From NCBI GenBank assembly GCA_033439265.1, contig JAVTVX010000013.1, forward strand, positions 23,642,000 through 23,705,999: a stretch of DNA of 64,000 nucleotides, read 5' to 3'. A program made the position numbers and the translations under genes. The first letter of the stretch is position 1. Each line of letters starts with the position of its first letter. Below, in pieces: positions 1 through 13,100 of this stretch. This stretch comes from Dillenia suffruticosa. Its lineage: Eukaryota > Streptophyta > Magnoliopsida > Dilleniales > Dilleniaceae. The notes beneath the pieces are model-generated. The model worked only from the letters and a program-made list of their open reading frames with translations. It searched no databases and was not told where the DNA came from.

Positions 1-19
1 CTCTCTCTCTCTCTCTCTC
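1..19. repeat. (CT)n microsatellite cut by the window edge
   Basis: The window opens inside a pure CT dinucleotide run of about nine units. It lies about 115 bp upstream of the CAC3 start codon, so it is probably in that gene's promoter or 5' UTR. Similar CT/GA runs recur near other genes in this window. Confidence 0.9.
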
Positions 20-135
20 ATATATTCGAAATTCTCTAGTCTGTTAGCTAACTATTTGAATTAGAAACAGGGTTATGCTTAATTACCCATATTTTGATGA
101 AACTTTACAGCTTTAATTGGCGGATATCCTGAGGA

Positions 136-3100
136 ATGGCTTCAATCACTCAATCTCCAGTAAGATTTGCTGGGGCATCAGCGTCAGCTTCCGATCTTCT
201 TCGGAGCTCAAGTAACGGCGTGAGTGGTGAGCCACTAAAAGCCCTAGGAAGATTGAGATTGGGCACGAAGAGGAGAGATTTTACGGTGACTGCTAAGATT
301 AGGAAAGTGAAGAAGCACGAGTATCCATGGCCTGAAAATCCCGATCCCAATGTTAAAGGAGGCATTCTTAGTCATCTGTCACCTTTCAAGCCTCTGAAAG
401 AAAAGCCCAAGCCTGTGACTTTGGAGTTTGAGAAGCCTCTCATGGATCTTCAGAAGAAGATCATTGATGTTAGTCATTATGTTTTTCTGTCACTGTGAAG
501 TGTTTGTTGGATTGGGAATCTGTTTTCAGTTGGGAATTTTGATTTTCTTGGTGCAGGTAAAGAAGATGGCAAATGAAACGGGTTTGGATTTCAGTGATCA
601 GATTTCCTCACTAGAGACTAAATATCTACAGGTTTGAGTTATATTTTATGCCTGGTCATTCTATTTTGATTGATAGATGATTGTAGTTAATCAGTTTGGT
701 ATAAATTGTAATGGGGGCATATTTTGTCGAGGATAAACAGTAAAGACTCATGAACTTTTTATGCTGAAGTGCATCATAGGTTGTTGCCCTATGAAGTTCC
801 AAGGCTATAACTTTGTAATTTAGGTTATTTGGTATGCGCATGGTGGTGTTACCATCATCTGTAGTAATTCTTCTTGTTTTGTACTTAGCAGTATGCTCTA
901 CTTTTGATTCTTCTGCCCTTGTTTTTCTCTTTGTAATTTGGTGAAGCTGCTGGTTATAACAGAACACTAGCTTAAACAGAAAAAAAAAGGTATGGCTCCC
1001 ATCAGGATACCTTGGAAAAGAAAACAAAAACTAAGAATGGACCAGTATAGTTGTACACACATGTTCTTCTTCTTTTTGACTCTTTTGACTATTAGTGTTG
1101 GTAATTACACATGTTATAAATTGCTTCTCTGTTGAAGACCTCGAATACAGATTGAGGTCGCTTCCACAATTTTATTTTATTTTATTTTTATATTTCAAAT
1201 ATAAGCAAGCCATTATCGTGATGCCTCATGCATATGGTGCAAACCCATTTGAAAATTTTAGATATCAATTTCATACTTCATTCTTATATTCAGAAAGAAT
1301 TTACATCTTCTCAGCACTCCTCACCAGTTATAATATTTCAGGCTCTGAAGGATCTATATACACATCTGACACCCATACAACGAGTAAATATTGCACGCCA
1401 TCCTAACAGGCCAACTTTTCTTGACCACGTATTTAGCATCACTGATAAGGTAGGGCATCCGTACTTGTATATGACAGGTTCAGCCATATGGAATAGAATT
1501 GCTTACATCCTTACTTTTTCAGTTCGTGGAGCTTCATGGAGACCGAGCAGGTTATGATGATCCTGCCATTGTTACTGGTATTGGAACCATAGATGGTAGA
1601 AGATACATGTTTATGGGACATCAAAAGGGTAGAAACACCAAGGAGAACATTCAGCGGAATTTTGGAATGCCTACTCCTCATGGGTATGTTATTTTAAGAT
1701 GCTTGATGTCATAGTTATGCGTTTGCTTTGGAGATACTGAAGGTATCATTATTTGTGAGATGCAACATCTGTTTTAGAAGATTATTGTTTCTAATTTGCA
1801 ATTGCAAGTCTTGTAGAATAGTTGATTTATGACGATGATGGTCTTGTGGAAGACTTGATTTTCAGTTTCTCACTATGTTAGAATCTTAATCTCAAACAGT
1901 TACAGGAAGGCCATGCGCATGATGTATTATGCAGATCATCATGGGTTCCCTATTATCACCTTCATAGATACACCTGGTGCATTTGCAGACCTTAAATCAG
2001 AGGAACTGGGCCAAGTATGTGGACAAATATGAAGGTATTTAAACATACATTGAATCTTTCACTTTCCTTATAATTTGTTGGTCATTGGTTTTCAGGGTGA
2101 GGCCATCGCTCACAATTTGAGGACGATGTTCGGGCTGAAGGTACCGATTGTTTCTATTGTTATCGGGGAAGGTGGCTCTGGTGGTGCTTTGGCCATTGGA
2201 TGTGCTAATAAATTGTTGATGCTTGAGAATGCAGTTTTCTACGTTGCCAGGTGATTAAGACTGGTTTGATTTTGTTCAACTCTTGTAGAATGTGCACATG
2301 CGTGCCTGGTAACTTGTGATATTCTTGTTTTCTATACCATATGCTTTGATCTATTTTGATATATCTATTATTTTTCCATTGTTTTAGAATCAGTTATAAC
2401 ATCTTATTCTATGAAGAAGATGGTGTTTGTCAACAAATCATTATCCTCGTCTTATATCTGAATGTATTATCTGCTTCTGATTGGGTGACGAGATAAATGG
2501 AGAGCTTGCCTGGCATTGCATACTTTTGTTTTCCATGATTGTGAGAAAGAAGGGTGTTAAGGTTTTCACTGAAGAGTATTGGTTATCTGAATTGATCTGA
2601 TTCACACATTATGCTGTATGCCCAATGGAATCAACGGAGTTTATGCTAGAGTGTCTAGATTCAAAAAAGAGCAGACATGATAAATTCTTGAGGAAATCTT
2701 GTGCAACCTCTGAAAAATAGAGTCAAGATTTCTAATAGCTTATATTGTTGTCACCCCGCAAAAGAATTGATCCTTGTGGGGCCACACCAAGGACTGAATA
2801 TGGTCTGGGATCCCAACAATGCCCAGGAAAGAAAAAAAGGATACCACATTCTCCCATTTTATTTAAAAGTGCCTTGCGGAGGCAGTTTCTTGTGGACATA
2901 ATTCAGTTGCTGGTTTGGTGACAGTGAAAATGTTTTGCCTATTTCTCCCCTATCACTTTGTTTATATTGCATTGGTGCATATTGTCATCCTCATAAGGGA
3001 CATCTTTCTGTTCCCCTTAATTTAATGATCCTGCTCTGAAACTATTCCTTTCACATTACAGCCCAGAAGCATGTGCTGCGATCTTGTGGAAAAGTGCCAA

Positions 3101-4933
3101 AGCATCTCCAAAGGTTTACACCGGAACAATCAATTTTCATGTCTTTTTCATAAATTATAATTGCTGACAAAATATTCCACCTACCCTCTACAGGCAGCTG
3201 AGAAATTGAAGATAACAGCTACAGAGTTGTGCAAACTGCAAATTGCTGATGGTGTTATCCCGGTAATGTCACTATGATGCTTGGTATTTATCTTTATTGT
3301 TCTAGACTTTTATATGCTGCAAACAAGGGAGCACAGAAGGCAAAATATAGAAGTGTCACTGTAAATTAATACCATCCAGACATTTCCTTGGTCAAATCAA
3401 ATTTATTGTGAAAAGGATATTGTTAAATGGTTGACAGATGTTGGTCATGTGAGGGCCAGGGACTTGCAAATATGTCTAGGAATTACTGTACTTCTTGATC
3501 GGCCAACATAAATAACAGCATCACTAGTTAGCTTTTTGTTGTTTGAGCTCTCTGTTGCAACAGAGTGATAACTTGTTATCTGGACTTTCTTCAGGAACCA
3601 CTGGGTGGTGCACATGCCGATCCATCTTGGACCTCGCAACAGATAAAGAAGGCTATTAATGAATCAATTGATGTGAGTGTTCTCACTATTCTTCTTTCAT
3701 AATTGAGCATGTGTCCGTCGATTGTTCAGTGGGCATGCACTTCTCCTTCTTTCTCAGAAAAAAAAAATGTATTTTCTTCTGTAGGAGCTCATGACAATGG
3801 ACACAGAAGAGCTACTAAAGCATCGGAATCTTAAATTCCGGAAACTTGGAGGGTTTCAAGAAGGAATTCCTGTAGATCCTAGCCTGAAAGCCAACATGAA
3901 AAAGAAAGATGAACCCATCATTCAAATGGAGAACCTGGAAGGTGAGGTTGAAAAGCTGAAGCAACAGATATTAAGTGCAAAGGATTCAGCAACTATGCCT
4001 CCAGAGCTGGGTCTGAATGAGATGATAGAGAAATTGAAGAGGGAACTTGATCATGAATATGATGAGGCAGTTGAAGCCACAGGTTTCAAGGACAAGCTTG
4101 TGATGATTAGGGAAGAAATAGCAAAAGCGGAGCTGCAGGGCCAAACTTTGCATCCACTACAGTACAAAATTGATAGGCTTGCAGGTGAACTTGAACAAGC
4201 TTTACCTACTGCACCTAATTATGCAAGCTTAAGTTATAAGCGTGACATCTTGAAAGAAATAATGAAAGCCAAGAATCTTGGAGAGCAAACAAAGAAAGCT
4301 GTGTTAATAAAGGATGAGATGAATAAGAGATACAAAGAGATCATTGATCGGCCTGATATTAAGGCAAAAATTGAGGCTTTGAAGGCCGAGGCCGAGGCCG
4401 AGGCGACTGGTAGTCCACTTGATGACAAACAGAAGGAAAATATCATTAATTTGAAGAAAGAGATTGAATTTGAACTGATCAATGCTGTTAGATCCTCAGG
4501 TCTGGACGTTGAGGCCACAGTATTAAAAGTAGAAAAGTTAAGGAAGTTGGCTTCATTCCCAGATATCAAGGCCAAGATAGAGGAATTGGACCTAGGTGTT
4601 CATAAGGAAATTGAAGCAGCTGTGAAGTCATCACCAGATTTGCAGAGCAAAATTGAATTGTTGCAAACTGAGGTAGCCAAAGCTGGAAAGACACCAAATT
4701 CAGAAACGAAAAATAAGATTGAGGCTCTCAAGCAAGAAGTTGAGCAAAACCTTGCGGCTGTACTCACTTCCTCACCTTTGGCATCAAAATATGAAATGCT
4801 GAAAGGAGAGATTCTTCGGGCAACAGAATCCTCTGAAGGATCGAGTGAAACAGTGAACAACAAAGGTCTGAATGAAAGCAGCTCCAAGCATGGTGGATCC
4901 GCAGGTGCTGGTGCTGAGCGCACATATGTTTAA
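136..4933 (+). CDS. CAC3: Acetyl-CoA carboxylase carboxyltransferase subunit alpha, chloroplastic (10 exons)
   Basis: This is the alpha subunit of the carboxyltransferase half of the plastid heteromeric acetyl-CoA carboxylase. With plastid-encoded accD it transfers the carboxyl group from carboxybiotin to acetyl-CoA, giving malonyl-CoA for fatty-acid synthesis. Exons read by GT-AG sites and phase: 136-468, 557-631, 1342-1449, 1523-1683, 1900-2014, 2096-2250, 3062-3113, 3194-3262, 3595-3672, 3785-4933. They give 764 aa, the usual size for plant CAC3. Residues 1 to about 50 are Ser/Ala/Arg-rich, like a transit peptide. The catalytic core follows, with [19 protein letters not shown] and the glycine motif GEGGSGGAL at residues 288-296. 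The last exon (383 codons with stop) encodes the Lys/Glu-rich coiled-coil extension typical of plant alpha subunits and absent from bacterial AccA. The 136 ATG is the first in frame and heads the transit peptide. All exon phases agree, so the gene looks intact. Confidence 0.96.
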
Positions 4934-6530
4934 TGTGAGTCCGATCTTTAATGTTTGTCAAAATCCTTGTTTCCCCACCCTAGGACCAGATTAATGTTTC
5001 CCCTGTGGAATAACTGGACCTACATGCCCTTCCTATTTGCACGGCTTTTGTCTACCTTGTTCTCCTTTTGGATGAAAAGAGACCTGCAACTGCTGCTTGC
5101 ACTGGTCTTAGTGTAACTTAAGTTCTTAGCGTCAGTCAATCCTCAAACTAAATTTGTTATGTGGTTGTTGTATTATTGCATTGACATAAGATCAGTATGT
5201 TACAGGTGAGGTTCGTTCATAAGTTCAAGATGTTTGATTGATGCATGAGATCCTTTCAATCAGTACAACACTTACCAATGCACACTCGCTATCACCATCT
5301 CCTGTCCAAGTTTGCAAGAGTTCACACAGCATGAGACTTCAAAAACCAGAAGCCGGTGGAGGAAACTTGAAGCAACATCTTTTCCATTTTTAAATCATAA
5401 CTTTCATAATTTTAATTTTATTTCATCCTGCTATATTCGGGTTAGATGTTATTTAACCAGCGGAATCTGTTTTTCACTTTTTATTAGCTGAAGCAGAACA
5501 TTATGTATAGCCTATGTGAGTGCCAGGGAAGCTAGGAAACTGGGACCATCCGACATAATCTTCTGGCTAAAATTTTCCGTTGATTGTGTTGTGCTATTTC
5601 GGTAAACTGCCATGGGATGGATTTGAATGTTCCCTTTTTTCTGAGATATAATAAATAGGACAATTTCCTAGAGTTTAATACAATTTTATCTATTCATAGT
5701 TTTCTTGTTTGTTACACAGGCAATATATTTTTTGATCTGCTATGGAATTTTACATCATGCTATCAGGAGAATTTTGTCGATAGCAACGCATAGTGTGATT
5801 ATCATGGAAAGGAATTGAACTGACGTCAACCATTGAACAAAACAAAATCTTTTCACAAAAATTTTTGCATGACATTTTTTACTCTTTTGAGTTTGTTTGG
5901 AACATAAGTGGTAGAGCTTTTTAAAACCAGATAAATCACTTATAGAGCCATTTGCAAGTATAAATGGTTGATGGATAGCGGATTATAACGTGAATGTTAA
6001 TTTAGCAAAAGAATCAATTATTCATTTTACTGGTCCTCTCATGAACAGCAGGCTTCCAGTTGGCCTAGATACGCTGGTGTCATGCCATCTGCCATCGCGC
6101 GCATAAATAATGGTATTTTCGGCGGATCCAACATCGAAAGTATTTGAGGTTGGAATCCTCTACCTACACAAGCCCTCGGGCCTTGACCTGACTGAGGTAA
6201 CCATTTCCATTGTGAGATCGGATTGTGCATTCAGTGTGCTTAAATATGTAGAGTTCAAAATGAGTAAGATATAAGCAAACATATATTTTTTTATCTAGGG
6301 AAGAGATGGATTCTAAAAATTGAACCTAAAACATTAGATAATGATGCAAAGCTATTTTACTATGGGCTAGGATTTGCTTGCTCATTACCGTAACTGATGT
6401 TGTGCCTCAAACCTTTAAACGGAAAAAGAGAAATTGCTCAAGAATTTCAGAGAACAATCTAAGTGCACCCAGTGGCACATAAAGTTCACTTTATTAATTT
6501 TTTTTAAATAGTGACAAAATATTTCATCAA
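4934..6530. other. 3' UTR and spacer between convergent CAC3 and DET2
   Basis: After the CAC3 stop the sequence is non-coding with no long credible ORF. The first few hundred bases should be the CAC3 3' UTR. The part just above 6480 is AT-rich and probably holds the DET2 3' end on the opposite strand. I see no RNA gene or transposon. Confidence 0.5.
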
Positions 6531-7310
6531 TCAATACAAAAATGGGATGACAGCTTTCCTCTGCTTGGGATAATCTTCACCAAACTTCTCCAAATACCAC
6601 TTATGGTTGGCCCGAGCCCTAGGCACCAGGTTGGCACAAGTGTACACAAAAAACCCAAAACTCACCCAAGACCAACCCATCACCGCCCAGCCCAACCACT
6701 CCAAAATCTCACCAAAATAGTTGGCGCAACTCACCAACTCAAACATCCCACCTCTAGGCACCTTATACCCACCATCCTCACCCTTTAATCCAACCAAAAT
6801 CAAATCTGACCGTACATTCTCCACCATCCCAACACCAAAAATCAGCAACCCCACAAAAAATCTAACCCAGAAAAACCTTTCGGTCTCATAATCCAGATAA
6901 TGAGAAACCCATCTGGCCTGCAAGTAAGAATTCAAGAAATTGAACCCAAAAGCCATCAAGGCAACTGAAAGAGGAAACCCTTTTGAAGTTTTGGGTTTTT
7001 TGGAGGGTTTAAGCCTTAAAGGGTAGATACACGTTCTGTGAACGTAGTGAAAAACGAAGGGTGTGATTAAGATAAGTGCTTTGGGGTTGGATCTGTGTTG
7101 CCCAAAAGGGAAGAGGATGAGAATGAGCCAAAGTGTGGGACTCTCCATGAGAAACCAAGCCAGTGATGGAGGAATTGTGGGGCCCCACCCGGATCTGTAG
7201 TGCTTGCCATAAGGGGCTTGGAGGAAGTGGAGAGCGATAAAGGTTGGAGCGGAAATTAAGTAGAGAGCGAGGAGACTGAGATTGAACAGATTTTGGTCTG
7301 AGAAAGTCAT
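6531..7310 (-). CDS. DET2: Steroid 5-alpha-reductase DET2 (intronless)
   Basis: The enzyme reduces the delta-4 double bond of campestenone-type 3-oxo steroids with NADPH, an early step toward brassinosteroids, in the endoplasmic reticulum. The ORF is 259 aa, against about 262 for Arabidopsis DET2, with no intron, which is normal for this gene. It has about six hydrophobic membrane segments. Family landmarks are QAPYGKHYRSGWGPTIPP near residues 31-48, MESPTLW (55-61), YVHRTCIYPLR (89-99), and CANYFGEILEWLGWA (195-209), in which E201 matches the Glu altered in the classical Arabidopsis det2-1 (E204K) allele. The C-terminus HKWYLEKFGEDYPKQRKAVI is the NADPH-side steroid_dh signature. The start is the first Met, right before the first membrane span. 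A CT run on the + strand (about 7338-7359) lies just upstream, in the 5' UTR/promoter. No damage is visible. Confidence 0.95.
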   Translation of the reverse strand: MTFSDQNLFNLSLLALYLISAPTFIALHFLQAPYGKHYRSGWGPTIPPSLAWFLMESPTLWLILILFPFGQHRSNPKALILITPFVFHYVHRTCIYPLRLKPSKKPKTSKGFPLSVALMAFGFNFLNSYLQARWVSHYLDYETERFFWVRFFVGLLIFGVGMVENVRSDLILVGLKGEDGGYKVPRGGMFELVSCANYFGEILEWLGWAVMGWSWVSFGFFVYTCANLVPRARANHKWYLEKFGEDYPKQRKAVIPFLY

Positions 7311-7337
7311 TAAGGTTTATTGAGATTCAAGTGATTT

Positions 7338-7359
7338 CTCTCTCTCTCTCTCTCTCTCG
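7338..7359. repeat. (TC)n microsatellite upstream of DET2
   Basis: A perfect TC/GA run lies about 30 bp upstream of the DET2 start codon, within the likely 5' UTR. Pyrimidine dinucleotide runs are common in plant core promoters and leaders; I infer nothing more specific. Confidence 0.85.
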
Positions 7360-8704
7360 AGAAGACGACGCTGGTGATAATAACCAATATAATTTAGCTA
7401 GGGTTGGTTTGCCTTCCTCAATCGCGTAGATAGGTGCAGAGAGAGTGTTTCGGTTCATTCAATCACAAGGAGAAAAGCGAGAGAAAGACCGACCAATTTG
7501 TTAAAGATAGAAGACAGAGAAAGTTGTCACGCAAATGGTTGAGACGTCGGGGGACAAATTTGATAAGGAAAGAGACTTCACTAACAAGGAAAGAGACCTC
7601 ACTAACCATTTGTTTTATTATTTTGGAGAATCCGCTTTGAACATGGCCAAGGGGTCACATTCTTTACCCTTAAGAAATAATAATATTCCGTTTATAATAT
7701 ATTTGAAATATCAAATACAAGGTAAAAAATTATTCAGATGATATTTTAACTCCTTTTATCTTCTAGTAAATACTCAAAATATTTTTAATGTCATACTTAA
7801 TGACCAAATCACAAAAGCAAATTCACTTGTAGTCCCACTTTTGCTTGAAACTAACCTACCATTATTTAACATTCAATTATCATCCATTTTGATTAATATC
7901 ATGGTCCTCATCGATTTTAAGAATATTTAACTTTTTTATTTTTATATTATACCTGTAATATTTTATTTTTATATCTATGATAATAAATTTTCTATATAAA
8001 TTCAAATTATTGTTATAATTAATCGAAATAATAGAGTCTCAGGATTCATATTTTATATTACTTTCATAATCTATCTTTCCATATTCAAATATTCTAAAGT
8101 TGATATCAGAATTATAATCAAATTTATTTTCATCATTATCAAAACTCATTTTATAAAAGGATCATTTGTATGCTCACAAAAGTATAACCAAAGTCATCTT
8201 CATCTTTTTCTATCATGAATCAGGGCAATCGGCAACAAAGCCAAAACTAGTCCATTCCTGGAAAAAAAAAATACTCTTCAGGATTGCAAAAATACCCTTA
8301 AAATTTTAGATCATGTATTTAGATTATTTTTCAAAATTAAGTAGATTTTATTATATCATATTAAATTTGATAATATTTGATTTTTCTTATTTTTATATTT
8401 CTATATAATATTATATTTTTATATTTATAGTAATAAATTTTTATATAAACTTAATTTATTATAATAATTAATCGAAATAATAAAGTATCAGGATTCTTGT
8501 TTTATATTGTTTTCATCTCTAATTAATATCAGAGTCAACTTTATTTATCATTATTTTTTATATTTAAATATTTTTAATATAATATTAAAATAATATTTAA
8601 ATTTATTTTTATTAAAGACATACAAGCAACACGACACTTTTAAGGTCAACCCCAAAAGAAATGTACAACTAATGTCGAGTGCTAGATGGGAGAGCACTTG
8701 GAAC

Positions 8705-8765
<61 letters not shown>

Positions 8766-10141
8766 CGCCGCAAAAACTTCTGCACAATTCTCAAGTAGAT
8801 GATATCATCCACTAAGTTACCAATATCCCAGAGGAATCTGTGTATTATTATTATTATTATTTTGTAGACCTTAGCTGATTTTTAAAATTATATATTAATT
8901 AAGTCTATTCAAATACTTATAAAAATTTTATTTAAATCAATTATTCATTAATTTTTAACATCTCATTTTACTATATCAACTCTCAATTAATACTGTTATA
9001 TATATTATTTTTTTTATATCATGTTTTGGATATCATCCGATATTTAAGATTTCATCTCAACTAATCCGAATCGACCACTACAGTGACTCATTTTCAGAAG
9101 GCGAGTCTCTCAAGAGAGAACGCTCCATACACATGAAGACTCGATACTCCCAACGAGATTTTAACCTCTGTCATATTTAAGAAAACTCAATTTCACATCC
9201 TTATATGTATTATGTTAATATATATGTGATCCCTAAATTCAATATACTTCACTTCCCCACATCACAAAAATATATTAAAGAAATAATTTTACTTTCAAAC
9301 CTAAAAATCAAATCAATAAGAATATAACCAAACCCATATGTTCCGATCAATGAATAAACTTGAACAACCAGATCTTGGACTCCCACCTATCAAACTAAAC
9401 CATTCAAATCTCCCCCAATTTATTGTTTATATTTTATTTAGAGATCATAATTAATCAAAATAAAAAAAATTATATATTTAATAAAAAATATAAATTTACA
9501 ATTTTAATCTTAAAAATTATATTTAAAAAATTTTGATTTTAAATTAATTTAATATATTTATCGAATTAAAAATTATAATTTAATTGGTATCAATTTTTTA
9601 ATATTTTTTTATAGAAATTTTGAATCCAAGCGTCCTCTGTCCAAAAGAAGTACTCGTAGAAAGTACAAGTGAGATTCAGTTGCTTAAAAAAAAAAAAAAA
9701 AAAAAAAAAAGTGCTCCCGGTTGATCGTATTGTGTTACCCATATATTCTAGAGAAAAGGACGAAGTGAGGTTCCTAATTCTAATTTCTACCCCATTATTT
9801 TTTATTATTTTTTTTTAATTTTAAAATAAAATAATGAAATATAAAAGTTCATGGTGATGCTATATGGTCAAAGGAACAGGTAATTTTAATTGTACAATTA
9901 AATTTTCGAAAATGCCCAAAACCTGTCCTCGCCTTCGCACCTGAGCACACACACAGATCATCGGATAGGTTCTTCTTAGTTAGGGTTTCTTCCTCCAATC
10001 AAATACAGTAAAACCCTCAAAAACCCTGATTAGGGTTTTGAGAATTACACAGTGGTAGATCCAACACACGGATCCTTATTCTACACATTTTATTTTCGAT
10101 TCAATTGACCTAGCATGCTAGTCATTCGTAACATTAAACTT
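7360..10141. other. AT-rich intergenic region between the divergent DET2 and DEX1 genes
   Basis: No coding region is supported. The stretch is strongly AT-rich. It holds a long GA run (about 8707-8757) and a poly-A run (about 9687-9710). Short related AT-rich segments recur: phrases around 7930-8060 and 8380-8520, such as aatcgaaataatagagt/aaagt and ttttatattatt, are alike, which suggests a diverged duplicated non-coding repeat. The last 200 bp (CT-rich, with tagggttt motifs around 9980-10045) are probably the DEX1 promoter and leader. Confidence 0.5.
8707..8757. repeat. (GA)n microsatellite, about 50 bp
   Basis: A nearly uninterrupted GA dinucleotide run of about 25 units lies in the DET2-DEX1 intergenic region. 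Any ORF across it (Ser-Leu repeats on the minus strand) is an artefact. Confidence 0.95.
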
Positions 10142-13100
10142 ATGAAACCCTCACCATTCAGATGTTTTTTGATACTTATACTTTTGTTCTCTTCTTCGCT
10201 TCATTCGATTCATGGCGATCCGGAGGAACCAAAGAAGAACAAGTTCCGAGAACGACAAGCCACCGATGATGCCGTCGGTTATCCCAACATGTATGTCTCT
10301 CGATCTTCGTTTTTGAAACCCTAACTTTGGATATCTATGACCGAATTTCAATTAATCGTGTTTGGAATGTTAATTGTTTTCAAATTTGATTGATGGGTGT
10401 GTGCGTAGAGACGAGGATGAGTTGTTGAATACGCAATGCCCTAGAAATTTGGAACTAAGATGGCAGACTGAAGTCAGTTCTAGCATATATGCAACCCCTT
10501 TGATTGCTGATATTAACAGGTTTGACCTATATGACTTCAGTTGTGTGTGTTTTTGTGAAAGAGGGTATTCGTGTATGTATGGCATGGATTGACATTTTGG
10601 TGTTCTTGTTTCTTCAGTGATGGAAAGCTCGATATAGTGGTTCCGTCTTTTGTTCACTACTTGGAAGTGCTTGAGGGTTCTGATGGAGACAAAATGCCTG
10701 GTATATTAGAAAATCTCGCTGTTGTGATTTTGATCCATAGCTGAGTTTTTCTCAGTGAAAATGCAACAGTGTTGTTTGAAGACGCTGAATTATCATATGC
10801 GATCTTTATAATTACGATAACTAGATTTAAGGATATCTAACTTTGTGGATATTTACTATTTTAGTTTGTAAAAAATTCTTGAGGTAGTATTAGGTGTCCT
10901 GGGATCAATTCCCACATGCATTTGGTTTTTTTTTTTTTTGGGTGGGGAGGGATGGAGGGTGGCTGGCGTTGGGGTTGGGGTTTACAGGTAGGGTGAAAGC
11001 CATCAGCATTGTGTGGCGCAATCACATTTGGACTAAAAAGACAATTCTGCTCCATATAATAGGAAAGAAGAAGAGATGATCTTGGATTGACTAATGCATA
11101 TTTTTCATCAGGATGGCCTGCTTTCCACCAGTCAACTGTACATTCATCTCCGCTCCTCTATGACATTGACAAGGATGGAGTGAGGGAAATAGTTTTGGCT
11201 ACTTACAATGGTGAAGTGCTCTTTTTCAGGTAGGTTTCTTGGTAACATTTGCATTAAAGGTTTACTATATGAAGGTTGATGTGCATTAGTACAAATTTAA
11301 GATAATTTTGCTTGCTTGATTTAGGGTCTCAGGGTACTTGATGACAGATAAACTTGAGGTACCACGGAGGAAAGTTAAAAAAGACTGGTACGTGGGTCTC
11401 CATACAGACCCAGTGGACCGTTCTCACCCTGATGTTCATGATGATCTATTAGTCCAGGAGGCTGCTAGGATGAATTTCTCATGTAAGTTATCCCTATCCC
11501 CAGCATCAATGATAAAAAGAAAGAGAGGAAAAATAAAATAGACTCTGATCTAAGCTTTTTGAGGCTCTGATATCATACATGCATGTAGTGCTATGCATCT
11601 TTCTGGTGCAGCCATTCATCTCCATGTGCCAAAGTTCAACTACTTCATGGTCCTATAATTTGTTTGCTCATGTTTTCAATATGAATTTGTCATGGATATC
11701 ATACACCAAGTCAAACTATTAATGGAATGCTGGTTTATTGATTTATTCCATATTAATGGAATGCTGGTTTTGTTGATTTATTCCAGAAACTATCTTCAGA
11801 GGCCTCAAATGTTACATAGCCATTTTTTTTGTGTTACTAGATATGTTTCCACTACTCAGTTTGCTTTTATTTTCTAGCCAGTTGATATGTGAAAAGTACT
11901 CATTCAATCCCTTGGTTCTTTGCCCCGCTCCTTTTTAATATAACAATCTAAATTCAGCATTGCATGTGTACCCAAAATAATCACACACCTTTTAATATTT
12001 TGTGCGTATATTTAGGATCATAAACACTTGTTGCAAGATCCCTTGATTCTCTTATAACTGTAACTGGCAATTTTCTGTTTTGTTGTATCCTGTATCTGAA
12101 TTATATCAATGCAGAGTAGTCATTGGCATTGCAAAGTATGGGACAGGCTGTCCTGCAATCTGAGGATGAATTTTTCAAACTCCTCATTCTGGGAAATCAT
12201 ATCAGGATAAACTATTGGCTTCAAATTTAAAATTTTTGAACTGTTCTACTTATTTCAACAGTGATTCTTATACTGCTGGTTTCTTCTTTCTCTTTCCTTC
12301 CATGTCAGAAATTTTGTTCGGTCATTCTAATTTTGTTTCACATTTGCTTGTTATTTTTAACCTTTCCCTTTTAATTATTTTTTTGTGTCAAGAATGCATG
12401 CCAAGAGTCCGTTCTATGATAATTGTGCAAAATACTGGTGATTGATGCCTGAGAGTTGCATGTCAAGATAATTAAATTCTCCAAAAGCACTTAAGCTACC
12501 AATAGCACCTATATGTTGCAAAAGTTGATAAATTTATGCCCCTATATGTTGCCATAGGAACAATTCCAAAGACAATTACTTATGTACCATGTCCTGAAAA
12601 GTAGTTGTGCGAAAATGCATTCATTGTATCTCTTTTGATGCAACTTTCAACTGCAACTGTTGGTTGCCCTTGTAGACATGAATGGAAGTACATTGGGTTT
12701 AAATACAACAGCAACAGAAAATCACCGTGGCAATGTAACTGCATCCAATGTGGAAAATGAAGGTAAAAAGAATGATAGTCAATTGGAAGCAAATATTACA
12801 AATACAACAGCAACAGAAAATCACCCTGGCAATGTAACTGCATCCAATGTGGAAAACGAAGGGAAAAAGAATGATAGTCAAGCGGAAGCAAATATTACAA
12901 ATACAACAGCAACAGAAAATCACCCTGGCAATGTAACTGCATCCGGTGTGGACAATGAAGGGAAAAAGAATGATAGTCAAGTGGAAGCAAATATTAAGCT
13001 GCCTACAAGGATGGACAATTTTTCTATAAATGCTGGGACAATGGGAAGTCTCAATGTAGAGAATGCCACAAGTACTGGGAGAAGGCTACTTGAAGACAGT

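Noticed and set aside
12699-12980. Cys/Ile-rich minus-strand ORF opposite DEX1 exon 6
   Set aside because: It is the antisense shadow of the 99 bp coding repeat.
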